Assembly: GCA_049595035.1 (NCBI GenBank)
Contig: JBMYKD010000021.1
Span: 1 to 31,281 of the forward strand
From: UBA12202 sp049595035
GTDB taxonomy: Bacteria > Pseudomonadota > Alphaproteobacteria > Puniceispirillales > UBA1172
Direction: 5' to 3'
Length of the DNA: 31,281 nucleotides
Every line of letters starts with the position of its first letter. The first letter of the stretch is position 1. This document shows, in pieces, positions 8,015 through 14,824 of the stretch. The translations under genes and the position numbers were made by a program. The notes under the pieces were generated by a model. The model saw only the letters and a list, made by a program, of their open reading frames with translations, was not told the DNA's origin and did not search any database.

Positions 8015-8797
8015 ATGGAAAATAACACTTATTCAGATGGGCAGTCTAAAAATGAGGCTGCCCTATCTAATCTGATCTGTATAAAAGAAGTTAGTACCAT
8101 CTCACGCGCCCGATCCATGCGGCTGCAACCCGGAGATGTGATTTTTGGGTATGAAAGCAAGCCCTTTAGAAGCGGTATTAACGACTTTCTGGAATTACTT
8201 GAAGAATGTGACGAAGAACAGGGCGTTATTCTAACGCTCTGGCGCGATGGGCTCATCTATAATGTGATTGCCTATGGCCCGCTGGGGGCAACCTTTGAGT
8301 TCATCAATTCCGACACGGCAGAGAAAATTGAACTCGATATTGAGAACTATTCCTTTCCACAACGTGATCAATTGACCGTTTATGAAGTCCTGCGTGATCT
8401 CTATCGCCGCTGTGAAATCATTGACACCTCACCTGATCCTATTGCCACATATATCCCACCCTTATGGCTTATCCAGAACCGGCTATTTGAACCCTTATTA
8501 GCGATATCGCTCATTTACGCTATTACATTTGCTGTTCACTGGGTTTTATTTGTTATCACCTATGTTGTGCTCTGCATCTATTTCAAGCGGGCATCATTGA
8601 TGATGCTGCGTAGCTTTATTGTCTATAAACAATATCAGATGTGGCTGGTTATTGCCGCACAAGAGATGCGGGAAGTGCAAGAAGCCTGTCGAAGAATGGA
8701 CCCGAAAACACGCTTTAAAAACTCGCTAGTTGGTGAGCCTGTTCTAGAAGAAAAGCCAAAGAAGAAAAAGAAACGGTCTGCTATCCCAGGCACCTGA
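8015..8797 (+). CDS. Membrane protein with PDZ-like N-terminal domain, unknown function
   Basis: 260 residues. Residues about 20-90 look PDZ-like: 'SMRLQPGDVIFGYESKPFRSGINDFLELLEE' followed by a beta-strand-like 'GVILTLWRDGLIYNVIAY' resembles the carboxylate-loop and ligand-groove arrangement of PDZ domains, but there is no signal peptide, so this part is probably cytoplasmic. A hydrophobic pair of helices lies at about 163-195 (LLAISLIYAITFAVHWVLFVITYVVLCIYF). The C-terminus is helical with a strongly basic end (KPKKKKKRS). GGAG at 8005-8008 supports the ATG at 8015. Last gene of the flhB-linked run; a 332-bp gap follows. The domain call is tentative. Confidence 0.65.
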   Translation: MENNTYSDGQSKNEAALSNLICIKEVSTISRARSMRLQPGDVIFGYESKPFRSGINDFLELLEECDEEQGVILTLWRDGLIYNVIAYGPLGATFEFINSDTAEKIELDIENYSFPQRDQLTVYEVLRDLYRRCEIIDTSPDPIATYIPPLWLIQNRLFEPLLAISLIYAITFAVHWVLFVITYVVLCIYFKRASLMMLRSFIVYKQYQMWLVIAAQEMREVQEACRRMDPKTRFKNSLVGEPVLEEKPKKKKKRSAIPGT

Positions 8798-9129
8798 AAC
8801 ATTATTCAATCATCAAATCATATCCTGCCATTATTCAAAGAAGACCCTGATCCTCAGAATGATATGGGTGAAATATGGGTAAGCTGTGATTGATCTGTGA
8901 TCATTGCAGCCATTGATTAATAGCGTCCTATCTATTGAATAGATGACTGGTTGCACCCCAACAACCCAATAAAAGCAAGCATAATGTTATACATATCATG
9001 ACTGTCTATCCCCCTTTTTTAGGATAAACAGCAAGCGGTCATAACTTTGTTTTCTTATCATGAAAAACCCATAGCCCCTATTTTGATAAAGGCTATGGGT
9101 GATGCGTAAAGGTAAACCAGACTTAAGGA
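8798..9129. other. Intergenic gap between convergent gene blocks
   Basis: 332 bp without a credible gene. It holds the minus-strand terminator at 9063-9100 and a 15-base palindrome, ATCTATT-G-AATAGAT, at 8930-8944. I see no promoter, RNA gene or repeat beyond these. Confidence 0.6.
9063..9100 (-). terminator. Rho-independent terminator of pomAB
   Basis: Perfect 10-bp stem (ACCCATAGCC at 9067-9076, GGCTATGGGT at 9091-9100) with a 14-base loop; on the minus strand the stem is followed by a run of five T. It lies about 30 bp past the pomB stop. Confidence 0.85.
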
Positions 9130-10287
9130 TTAATAGTTGATTTCAATCTCGATGCGGCGGTTTTTCCGGCGTCCGTCTTCTGTATCATTGCTATCAATAG
9201 GCTTTTCTTCACCATAGCTGATGGCTTCCAGCCTCTGACCATTGATCACGCCAGTATCCTGTAAAGCCTGAACCACACTGGCAGACCGTGCCGCCGCAAG
9301 GTCCCAGTTATCGCGATAAGCTGAACCAAAGATGAGCGGTACATTATCCGTATGACCAGATACTTTGATCATACCCTTACTGTCAGAACTGGCCCCAGCA
9401 ATTTTACTCATGATGTCAATGGCAGCATCTGTTAATTCAGCCGAACCTGAAGCAAACGCGCCACCTGATCCTACGGTAATGATGACCTTATCTTCTTCAC
9501 GCTGAACATCAACCAGCCCCTGGCCAATTTCCTGCCGCAACGCCACTTTTAGCTCGTCTTCGGCGAGTTGAGCCTTCTGGCTGGATTCAGCAGCCGCATT
9601 ATTGGCGTCATTAGCCGCCTGAGCAGCCTGATTTTGCTGTTGTTCAGCCGCTTCTGTTGCCGCCAATAATTGTTCCAGTTTCTCTTCAAGGCCGCCAAAT
9701 AAAACACCCTGATCAGAATTACCACCAGCATCTTTTGCTTTTTCTAGGGCATCAAGGGTTTCCCGAAGCAGTTGTGGCATATTCTGTTCTGATGAATCAC
9801 TGGCCGTAAAATTGACAACAACATTTTCACCAAGCGTTTCTACTTCGATATCACCGCGGGCGATGGCATCTTCTAATGCTTTGAGGATATCATCAGCGCT
9901 TCCGTCTTCTCCCTCACCCTCATTCGTTTTGGTCTGCACCTCCAGATCGGGCTTTGTTATGTCTGTCGTCTGCTGGGTCATGTCTTGCGTCAATGATGGT
10001 GCAGGGGAAGGACTAAAATTCAATGAAAGAACTGTTGTTCCTTTTGGCTGTTCCACAATAGGAATGACACGCTGAACACCAAAGGCATTTTTCAGCGAGC
10101 CAGAAATCTGCTTGAACTTAGGGACGTTAAATTCGGCAAAAGACAGAATTAGGACAAAGAAGGCCATAAGAAGCGTGGCCATATCGGCAAAAGTAGCCAT
10201 CCATGCCGGCGCACCCACAGGGGGGCATTTGGGACATTCTTCTTCTTCCTGTTCTTCTTCAGGTGCTGTATCGGCTTCTGATGCCAT
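9130..10287 (-). CDS. pomB: Flagellar stator protein PomB/MotB
   Basis: 385 residues. With PomA it forms the ion-conducting, peptidoglycan-anchored stator. After an acidic N-terminus, 'CPKCPPVGAPAWMATFADMATLLMAFFVLILSF' gives the single membrane helix with the essential ion-binding Asp at residue 35. The plug region 'EFNVPKFKQISGSLKNAFGVQ' is very like Vibrio PomB. An OmpA-like peptidoglycan-binding domain fills residues about 265-385 ('GHTDNVP', 'NWDLAAARS', 'GRRKNRRIEIEI'). Between them sits a long Ala/Gln/Glu-rich, coil-forming insert (about 150-250) that makes the protein clearly longer than the roughly 315 residues of classical PomB. The PomB-like sequence suggests Na+ rather than H+ coupling (inference). 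Confidence 0.93.
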   Translation of the reverse strand: MASEADTAPEEEQEEEECPKCPPVGAPAWMATFADMATLLMAFFVLILSFAEFNVPKFKQISGSLKNAFGVQRVIPIVEQPKGTTVLSLNFSPSPAPSLTQDMTQQTTDITKPDLEVQTKTNEGEGEDGSADDILKALEDAIARGDIEVETLGENVVVNFTASDSSEQNMPQLLRETLDALEKAKDAGGNSDQGVLFGGLEEKLEQLLAATEAAEQQQNQAAQAANDANNAAAESSQKAQLAEDELKVALRQEIGQGLVDVQREEDKVIITVGSGGAFASGSAELTDAAIDIMSKIAGASSDSKGMIKVSGHTDNVPLIFGSAYRDNWDLAAARSASVVQALQDTGVINGQRLEAISYGEEKPIDSNDTEDGRRKNRRIEIEINY

Positions 10288-10327
10288 AACGCAATCCTTT
10301 CTCTAAACCCTTGCCCCGGATAATTGA

Positions 10328-11092
10328 TTATCCAGCCGCTTCTAGTGCTGCCTGCATCTTTGGCGGCAGATTAGATACCATCTGATCCTGAATGTTGCGT
10401 GGCGATTCTCCGCGAGCAATATTTTTCAGGCCCATCACAACCATTTCCCGATAAATGACTTCATGGGCGGTAAAACCTTCCAGTTTTGTCAACATCGGGG
10501 AAAACATAATATTAGCGATAAAGGCACCATAAAGGGTTGTTAGCAAAGCCACCGCCATAGCAGGGCCAATCGCTTTCGGGTCAGCCATGTTACCAAGCAT
10601 AAGCACCAATCCGACCAGCGTGCCAATCATTCCCATGGCCGGTGCCAGATCAATCCAAGCCTTAACCACATTCTGATTGGCTTCATGGCGGGCTTTCATC
10701 GATTTGATTTCCTGCGTCAATTGTGCGGTCAGTTTGGATTCATCCGCACCATCAACCAGCATCTGCAAGCCTTTTGAGAAAAACTTATCAGGTACATCCT
10801 GGCCTTCCAGCGCCATCATGCCATCCTTTCTGGCAATACCCGCCAGTTCAATCATCCGGGTAACCAGCTCATCATATTTTTTGATCGGGGGCAGAAAGGC
10901 TTTGGCCATGACCCCGAAACTGCCAAGAAATGTTCCCAGAGGCGTTGTGTACATGACGGCGAAAAATGTTCCACCAAACACAATCAAAATAGATGGTGTA
11001 TCAATAAATGGCCCAATGCCGCCACCTGAGATCATCGCCATCATGATCATGCCAACGGCGCCTAAAAATCCTACTAATGATGCAATATCCAT
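10328..11092 (-). CDS. pomA: Flagellar stator protein PomA/MotA
   Basis: 254 residues with four membrane helices, PomA length. 'DTPSILIVFGGTFFAVM' near the N-terminus and 'DLAPAMGMIGTLVGLVLMLGNM', 'DPKAIGPAMAVALLTTLYGAFIANIMFSPM' near the C-terminus are the family's ion-channel helices, closer to PomA than to E. coli MotA. Transcribed leftward from a sigma-54 site at 11132-11147; pomB follows after 40 bp and shares the terminator at 9063-9100. No strong Shine-Dalgarno precedes the ATG at 11092. Confidence 0.93.
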   Translation of the reverse strand: MDIASLVGFLGAVGMIMMAMISGGGIGPFIDTPSILIVFGGTFFAVMYTTPLGTFLGSFGVMAKAFLPPIKKYDELVTRMIELAGIARKDGMMALEGQDVPDKFFSKGLQMLVDGADESKLTAQLTQEIKSMKARHEANQNVVKAWIDLAPAMGMIGTLVGLVLMLGNMADPKAIGPAMAVALLTTLYGAFIANIMFSPMLTKLEGFTAHEVIYREMVVMGLKNIARGESPRNIQDQMVSNLPPKMQAALEAAG

Positions 11093-11131
11093 AATAAAAA
11101 CCGTGTTTGTCGTTCAAATCATCAAGGGCTG

Positions 11132-11147
11132 TGCAAGTTTGATACCA
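11132..11147 (-). promoter_or_regulatory. Sigma-54 promoter of pomAB
   Basis: Read on the minus strand: TGGTATCAAACTTGCA, with GG-N10-GC and a perfect TTGCA -12 element. Predicted start near 11121, 28 bases before the pomA ATG. Its -24 edge is only 24 bases from the oppositely directed sigma-54 site at 11172. Confidence 0.7.
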
Positions 11148-11171
11148 CTTTTTACAGACCTGCTAAAATAT

Positions 11172-11187
11172 TGGTGCAAAAGTTGCA
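11172..11187 (+). promoter_or_regulatory. Sigma-54 promoter of the DUF1566-like gene
   Basis: TGGTGCAAAAGTTGCA: GG-N10-GC spacing and a perfect TTGCA -12 element. Predicted start near 11198, leaving a leader of about 52 bases before the ATG at 11250. Confidence 0.7.
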
Positions 11188-11249
11188 GTGTTTCTTTTAT
11201 TAAAATGAATTATATTATATTTAGATAATATTTTAAATGGAGCTTATCT

Positions 11250-11741
11250 ATGTTGTCCATTTTTAGTCGCCTGACCATGATATGTCTGCTTTTCATCAGT
11301 ATGGTTAATGCTGTAAAGCCGTCTCAGGCATCAACCCAGTTCATCATGCGTGACCATATTGTGATTGATATCAGATCGGGCGTTGAATGGTTGCGTTGTA
11401 GTATTGGCCAGACATGGGATGGAAACACATGCACCGGAAAAATTGTCAAACTCAATCATGATGACATCAATCAGGCCATTAAACTTGCTAATGAACAATT
11501 AGGCGGAAACTGGCGCCTGCCTAGCCTTGCTGAACTGGAGGGCATTGTCTGTCATGATTGCAAAGGGGTAAAAATTGATGAAGCGGCCTTTCCCAATACA
11601 TCCGCCGAACCCTATTGGACTAACGAGCAGAATCCATATGCCTCACGACATTATTATACTGTTAACTTTTTCACAGGATACCGGTATGGCCGCTTCTTTC
11701 CCTATCAGGAATTAGCCGTCAGACTTGTTCAGGATCGCTAG
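11250..11741 (+). CDS. Secreted DUF1566 (Lcl C-terminal-like) protein
   Basis: 163 residues. A signal peptide (residues 1-28, ending PSQAS) precedes a single domain with the DUF1566/Lcl C-terminal look: 'SGVEWLRCSIGQTWDGNTC', 'LGGNWRLPSLAELEGIV', 'AFPNTSAEPYWTNEQN', 'YYTVNFFTGYRY', ending 'LAVRLVQ'. Four Cys (50, 61, 101, 104) could form two disulfides in the periplasm. The family is found in surface or adhesin-like proteins and its activity is not established. GGAG at 11239-11242 supports the start. It shares a back-to-back sigma-54 promoter region with pomAB, which suggests motor- or flagellum-linked expression. Confidence 0.8.
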   Translation: MLSIFSRLTMICLLFISMVNAVKPSQASTQFIMRDHIVIDIRSGVEWLRCSIGQTWDGNTCTGKIVKLNHDDINQAIKLANEQLGGNWRLPSLAELEGIVCHDCKGVKIDEAAFPNTSAEPYWTNEQNPYASRHYYTVNFFTGYRYGRFFPYQELAVRLVQDR

Positions 11742-11979
11742 AAGCCTGTTTTCGTTGCCATAACCAGATAAATAATTTTACAAAAAACCCAACCCCGCCA
11801 ATAATCCATATCACCATTGCAACGCGGGCAGTTGTCACTTCCTGCAAAACATGAAGCTTATCTGAAGCTAGTAACCCAAGCACCACCATCATCAATACGG
11901 TTAGCATAAAAAACCGGATAATCCGGCAACGCTGGCATCCTGCTTTACGTTGTGGGGTTGATCGGCTTAAGGTGATCAC
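11719..11979 (-). CDS. Small membrane protein of unknown function
   Basis: 86 residues from a GTG start at 11979. The open frame reaches back to an ATG at 12033, but AGAGG lies 7 bases before the GTG, and the ATG would sit inside the sigma-54 site, so GTG is preferred. A basic, Cys-containing start (RKAGCQRCRIIRFF) precedes two membrane helices (about residues 27-44 and 55-76). The gene overlaps the 3' end of the convergent DUF1566 gene by 23 bases. No family recognised. Confidence 0.6.
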   Translation of the reverse strand: MITLSRSTPQRKAGCQRCRIIRFFMLTVLMMVVLGLLASDKLHVLQEVTTARVAMVIWIIGGVGFFVKLFIWLWQRKQASSDPEQV

Positions 11980-12028
11980 GGTTAGACCTCTATCAGCAAA
12001 TATCATTAAGAAAAAAACATTCTTCTTC

Positions 12029-12044
12029 TGCAATATCTATACCA
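12029..12044 (-). promoter_or_regulatory. Sigma-54 promoter of the 86-aa membrane protein gene
   Basis: Minus strand TGGTATAGATATTGCA: exact GG-N10-GC with perfect TTGCA. Predicted start near 12018, 39 bases ahead of the GTG at 11979. Confidence 0.6.
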
Positions 12045-12083
12045 TATTCCTACCAGTTTTTGTGCCGGAAACTTGACACTAAA

Positions 12084-12098
12084 TTAACACTTTATTAA
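12084..12098. promoter_or_regulatory. CtrA-like box upstream of rpoN
   Basis: TTAACACTTTATTAA is a perfect TTAA-N7-TTAA, followed by C as in the extended CtrA consensus. It lies about 140 bases before the rpoN start, within very AT-rich DNA, which raises the chance-match risk. Confidence 0.5.
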
Positions 12099-12144
12099 CT
12101 ATTTGACCTTAATATTATGTTTTTATTAATAATATTTTATTAAT

Positions 12145-12168
12145 ATTTGACAATTTTCATCGTCAAAT
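12145..12168. promoter_or_regulatory. Inverted repeat in the rpoN leader
   Basis: ATTTGAC (12145-12151) and GTCAAAT (12162-12168) form a perfect 7-bp dyad with a 10-base spacer, about 70 bases before the rpoN ATG. It could be an operator or leader hairpin; no regulator is suggested. Confidence 0.35.
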
Positions 12169-12235
12169 CTTTATTTTGCGATAGCGGAACGCTTGCTTCA
12201 TCTTAACTGTCATAACATTGACGTGGGAGGATGAC

Positions 12236-13717
12236 ATGCAGTTAATGCCATCAATCAAAGCGAAACAGAAACAATCACTGATCATTACGCCGCAATTGCA
12301 ACAGGCGATCAAATTACTGCAAATGACCAATATGGAAATCCAGCAGTTTCTGGAAGACCAGGCGTTAGAAAATCCATTTCTGGAAGTGGAAAGCAAGAAT
12401 ACAGATCATCAGACAACGCTTTCGCAGGATCAATATTCTGAGGACGCGACTAAAGACGCCGCGACTTCTCTTACTGAAATCACCCCTGAAAATAACGCCC
12501 TTAGCGATGATCCCACCGAGCATGCCGATATGGATAACCGCTATTCATCGCGTGAATTGACGTCAACACAGCAAGGCGGACATGGTGATGATCATGACTG
12601 GATGGGCCAAATCGCTAATCCAGATGCCGGGCTTCATGCGAAAGTGGTTAGCCAGATTGAATTAAGTATTTCCACCGCAAATAGAACGATTGCATATGTT
12701 ATGACCGATATGCTGGCACCCACAGGATGGCTTGACACCTCACTTGACCAGATTGCTGCCCAGACCGGGGTTTCTGAAGACCGGCTTGAGGCTGTATTAG
12801 CAGAACTCCAGCAGCTGGAACCTGTCGGAATCTTTGCCCGTGATCTGGCCGAATGCCTTAAAATTCAGGCAAAAGATGCAGATTGTTATGATCATGTGAT
12901 GGCCGTAATCCTTGATCATCTGGATATCCTTGGCAAAGGTGATATTGCAACCCTCGCCCGTAAGGCGGAATGTGATCAGGATAGTATCATAGATGCCTTG
13001 ACGACTATCCGCAGTTTCAATCCCAAGCCCGGTGAGGCATATAGTAACGATCTGCCGCCATTATCAGAACCTGACGTTATTGTTCGCAAAACAAGCGAAG
13101 GCTGGGCTGTTGATCTCAATCGTTCCACTTTGCCAACTTTACATATTCATGAAGGTTATGCAGAAACAATCGAAGCAAATATTAAACAGACCGGTCAGAG
13201 TGATAAGAATGAGTTTGTTGCCAATGCCATGGGATCAGCGCGCTGGCTGAAGCGGGCATTAGATCAGCGTAATGCCACTACCATTAAAATCTGTGGTGAG
13301 ATTGTGCGCCAGCAACAGGATTTCATGAAATATGGTATGGAAGCGCTCAAGCCCATGTCCCTGAAAACCGTTGCTGATGCAGTTGGCATGCACGAAAGCA
13401 CCATCAGCAGGGTAACAAACGGCACGGTGATAAATACCCCGCGCGGCACCTTTTCCCTCAAGGCTTTTTTCAGTGTGTCTATCGTATCTGAACAGGGTGA
13501 CGGCAATATGGCGGCAACCGCGGTTCGTTCACGCATAGAAACCCTGATCAAGGCTGAAAACCCTAAAAAACCACTAAGTGATAGTGATATTGCCGCACAG
13601 ATCAGCGATCAGGGCATTACTCTTGCCCGCCGGACAGTAGCAAAATATAGGGAAATGCTGAGAATACCTTCATCATCTGAACGCCGCCGACTGGCACGCA
13701 TGCAGATGATTGGCTAA
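12236..13717 (+). CDS. rpoN: RNA polymerase sigma-54 factor RpoN
   Basis: 493 residues. Sigma-54 directs RNA polymerase to -24/-12 promoters and needs an AAA+ activator. The N-terminal activator-interacting region is intact ('QSLIITPQLQQAIKLLQMTNMEIQQFLEDQALENPFLE'), then an acidic linker, the core-binding region, and a C-terminal part with the helix-turn-helix stretch 'LKTVADAVGMHESTISRVTNG' and the RpoN box ARRTVAKYRE at residues 464-473. An upstream TTG at 12218 extends the frame, but GGGAGG at 12225-12230 points to ATG 12236. It stands alone here, without the hpf/ptsN neighbours common near rpoN, and is surrounded by genes with -24/-12 sites. Confidence 0.97.
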   Translation: MQLMPSIKAKQKQSLIITPQLQQAIKLLQMTNMEIQQFLEDQALENPFLEVESKNTDHQTTLSQDQYSEDATKDAATSLTEITPENNALSDDPTEHADMDNRYSSRELTSTQQGGHGDDHDWMGQIANPDAGLHAKVVSQIELSISTANRTIAYVMTDMLAPTGWLDTSLDQIAAQTGVSEDRLEAVLAELQQLEPVGIFARDLAECLKIQAKDADCYDHVMAVILDHLDILGKGDIATLARKAECDQDSIIDALTTIRSFNPKPGEAYSNDLPPLSEPDVIVRKTSEGWAVDLNRSTLPTLHIHEGYAETIEANIKQTGQSDKNEFVANAMGSARWLKRALDQRNATTIKICGEIVRQQQDFMKYGMEALKPMSLKTVADAVGMHESTISRVTNGTVINTPRGTFSLKAFFSVSIVSEQGDGNMAATAVRSRIETLIKAENPKKPLSDSDIAAQISDQGITLARRTVAKYREMLRIPSSSERRRLARMQMIG

Positions 13718-13756
13718 TCTTTCATCTGTATCTGGTTAAAATAGTAACATTCAGCC

Positions 13757-13960
13757 CTAGCCTTGGCGGCTAGATAGCTTTTGATGAATGGCTAGATACG
13801 ATTCACTGGTCTGACCGAAATCGTTCATATAATGCGCTAAAGGCAGGGTTTCGCTATGCGTCACCTGATCCTTATCATCATAATGAACCACATTTATCCC
13901 AACCTTGTTTTGTAAGCTATCATCGGTTTCTGCCAGTGTCGTGATATAATGTTCGTTCAT
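13757..13960 (-). CDS. Small soluble protein of unknown function
   Basis: 67 residues, beginning MNEHYITTLAETDDSLQNK; no signal peptide, membrane helix or known motif. The open frame extends to an ATG at 14011, but GGGAG sits 6 bases before ATG 13960, and the 14011 start would lie upstream of the predicted transcript start, so 13960 is chosen. It follows the cyclic-nucleotide-fold genes on the same strand but appears to have its own sigma-54 promoter. Confidence 0.6.
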   Translation of the reverse strand: MNEHYITTLAETDDSLQNKVGINVVHYDDKDQVTHSETLPLAHYMNDFGQTSESYLAIHQKLSSRQG

Positions 13961-13994
13961 AGCCTGCTCCCATTTCAATAGAACAAGCCTGATT

Positions 13995-14010
13995 TGCATA
14001 TTCCGTGCCA
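13995..14010 (-). promoter_or_regulatory. Sigma-54-like promoter of the 67-aa gene
   Basis: Minus strand TGGCACGGAATATGCA: perfect TGGCACG -24 element, exact GG-N10-GC, with ATGC rather than TTGC at -12. Predicted start near 13984, 24 bases before the ATG at 13960. Confidence 0.6.
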
Positions 14011-14031
14011 ATATGCGGGGCAGTTTTCAGG

Positions 14032-14358
14032 CTACATACCTAACCCTGCCATCTGATTAAGAAAATGCTGATGGCTTTGCGGCATATTTTCCATCCGGTC
14101 AAACAGGATTCCCGCCGGAAAAGACGTAATGTCGGTCTTACCATAAGCAATGGTCGTATGCGGCCAGTTTATACCCGCCAGCACTTCTGGCAAACCAAAC
14201 ATCTGATCAGATTCATAAAACCGGATAATCATGTGACCAGACTGATCAAGAACAACAACTTTGCCTGACCGTACCATATAGAAATGCGTTGCTGGCTGAT
14301 TTTCCCGAAACAGCACCTCACCACTCCACATCGTCATATGCCTAACATGATGCTTCAT
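14032..14358 (-). CDS. Stand-alone cyclic-nucleotide-binding-fold protein (second copy)
   Basis: 108 residues. The core 'SGEVLFRENQPATHFYMVRSGKVVVLDQSGHMIIRFYESDQMFGLPEVLAG' follows the beta-roll of the CRP/CNB family, but there is no helix-turn-helix or other output domain. In the phosphate-binding cassette the usual Arg-Thr/Ala-Ala is replaced (FGLPEVLAGINWPHTTIAYG), so canonical cAMP/cGMP binding is doubtful. The start at 14358 overlaps the TGA of the upstream gene (ATGA), giving translational coupling; a longer frame to 14454 is judged to be overlap. Probably works with the partner upstream and the K+ channel. Confidence 0.75.
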   Translation of the reverse strand: MKHHVRHMTMWSGEVLFRENQPATHFYMVRSGKVVVLDQSGHMIIRFYESDQMFGLPEVLAGINWPHTTIAYGKTDITSFPAGILFDRMENMPQSHQHFLNQMAGLGM

Positions 14359-14738
14359 ACCGCAAAACCCATCATGGCCGGATACTGTTTCTTTACAACA
14401 TCCGATGCTATGGAACAGGCAAATAGCCAGCTGGCAATATCTTCCTCGCCCCATTGGTTTTCTATCACCTGACGGGGAATGGCCAGCACTTCACAATGTG
14501 TATTGGCAATAACATCCTGATCATATGAATCCAGTGCCAGAAACGCCACAAAGCTGATCATATCACCAGCCGCAAAAACTTTACCTATCCGGGTTGTAGG
14601 TTTGCTTCTAGCATGGCCAGATATCATATAATAAGCCTGATCTGTCGCCATACCAGCCGTGATCACTGGCCGTCCCTTGGCAAAGATAAGCCTTGGATGC
14701 TGTTGAACAAAATGATCAACATGTAAAGGTGGTTTCAT
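14355..14738 (-). CDS. Stand-alone cyclic-nucleotide-binding-fold protein (first copy)
   Basis: 127 residues from ATG 14738, which has AAGGA 7 bases upstream (a longer frame starts at 14789). A CNB-like beta-roll is seen in 'HPRLIFAKGRPVITAGMATDQAYYMISGHA' and 'GKVFAAGDMISFVAFLAL..DVIANTHCEVLAIPR', followed by a short helical tail with no DNA-binding domain. The phosphate-binding cassette lacks the conserved Arg. Coupled to the next gene by ATGA and placed 86 bp after the K+ channel gene. It could be a degenerate sensor subunit or a scaffold. The fold assignment is moderate; function unknown. Confidence 0.7.
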   Translation of the reverse strand: MKPPLHVDHFVQQHPRLIFAKGRPVITAGMATDQAYYMISGHARSKPTTRIGKVFAAGDMISFVAFLALDSYDQDVIANTHCEVLAIPRQVIENQWGEEDIASWLFACSIASDVVKKQYPAMMGFAV

Positions 14739-14824
14739 GTCAGTATCCTTCATAAAGGAAAACGACTGACAGAAAAAAATGTTAGACACTAAACCGCCTG
14801 ATCCGGATTATTGTCATAGCACCA

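Noticed and set aside
10677..11228. 183-aa plus-strand open frame over pomA
   Set aside because: Antisense to pomA and running through both sigma-54 sites; no protein-like features.
12218..12235. TTG at 12218 as the rpoN start
   Set aside because: The ribosome-binding site GGGAGG lies downstream of it and fits ATG 12236.
13757..13773. CTAGCC/GGCTAG hairpin as an rpoN terminator
   Set aside because: Only 6 bp, no following T run, and it overlaps the end of the 67-aa gene.
14032..14738. The two CNB-fold proteins as Crp/FNR transcription factors
   Set aside because: Neither has room for, or sequence of, a helix-turn-helix domain.
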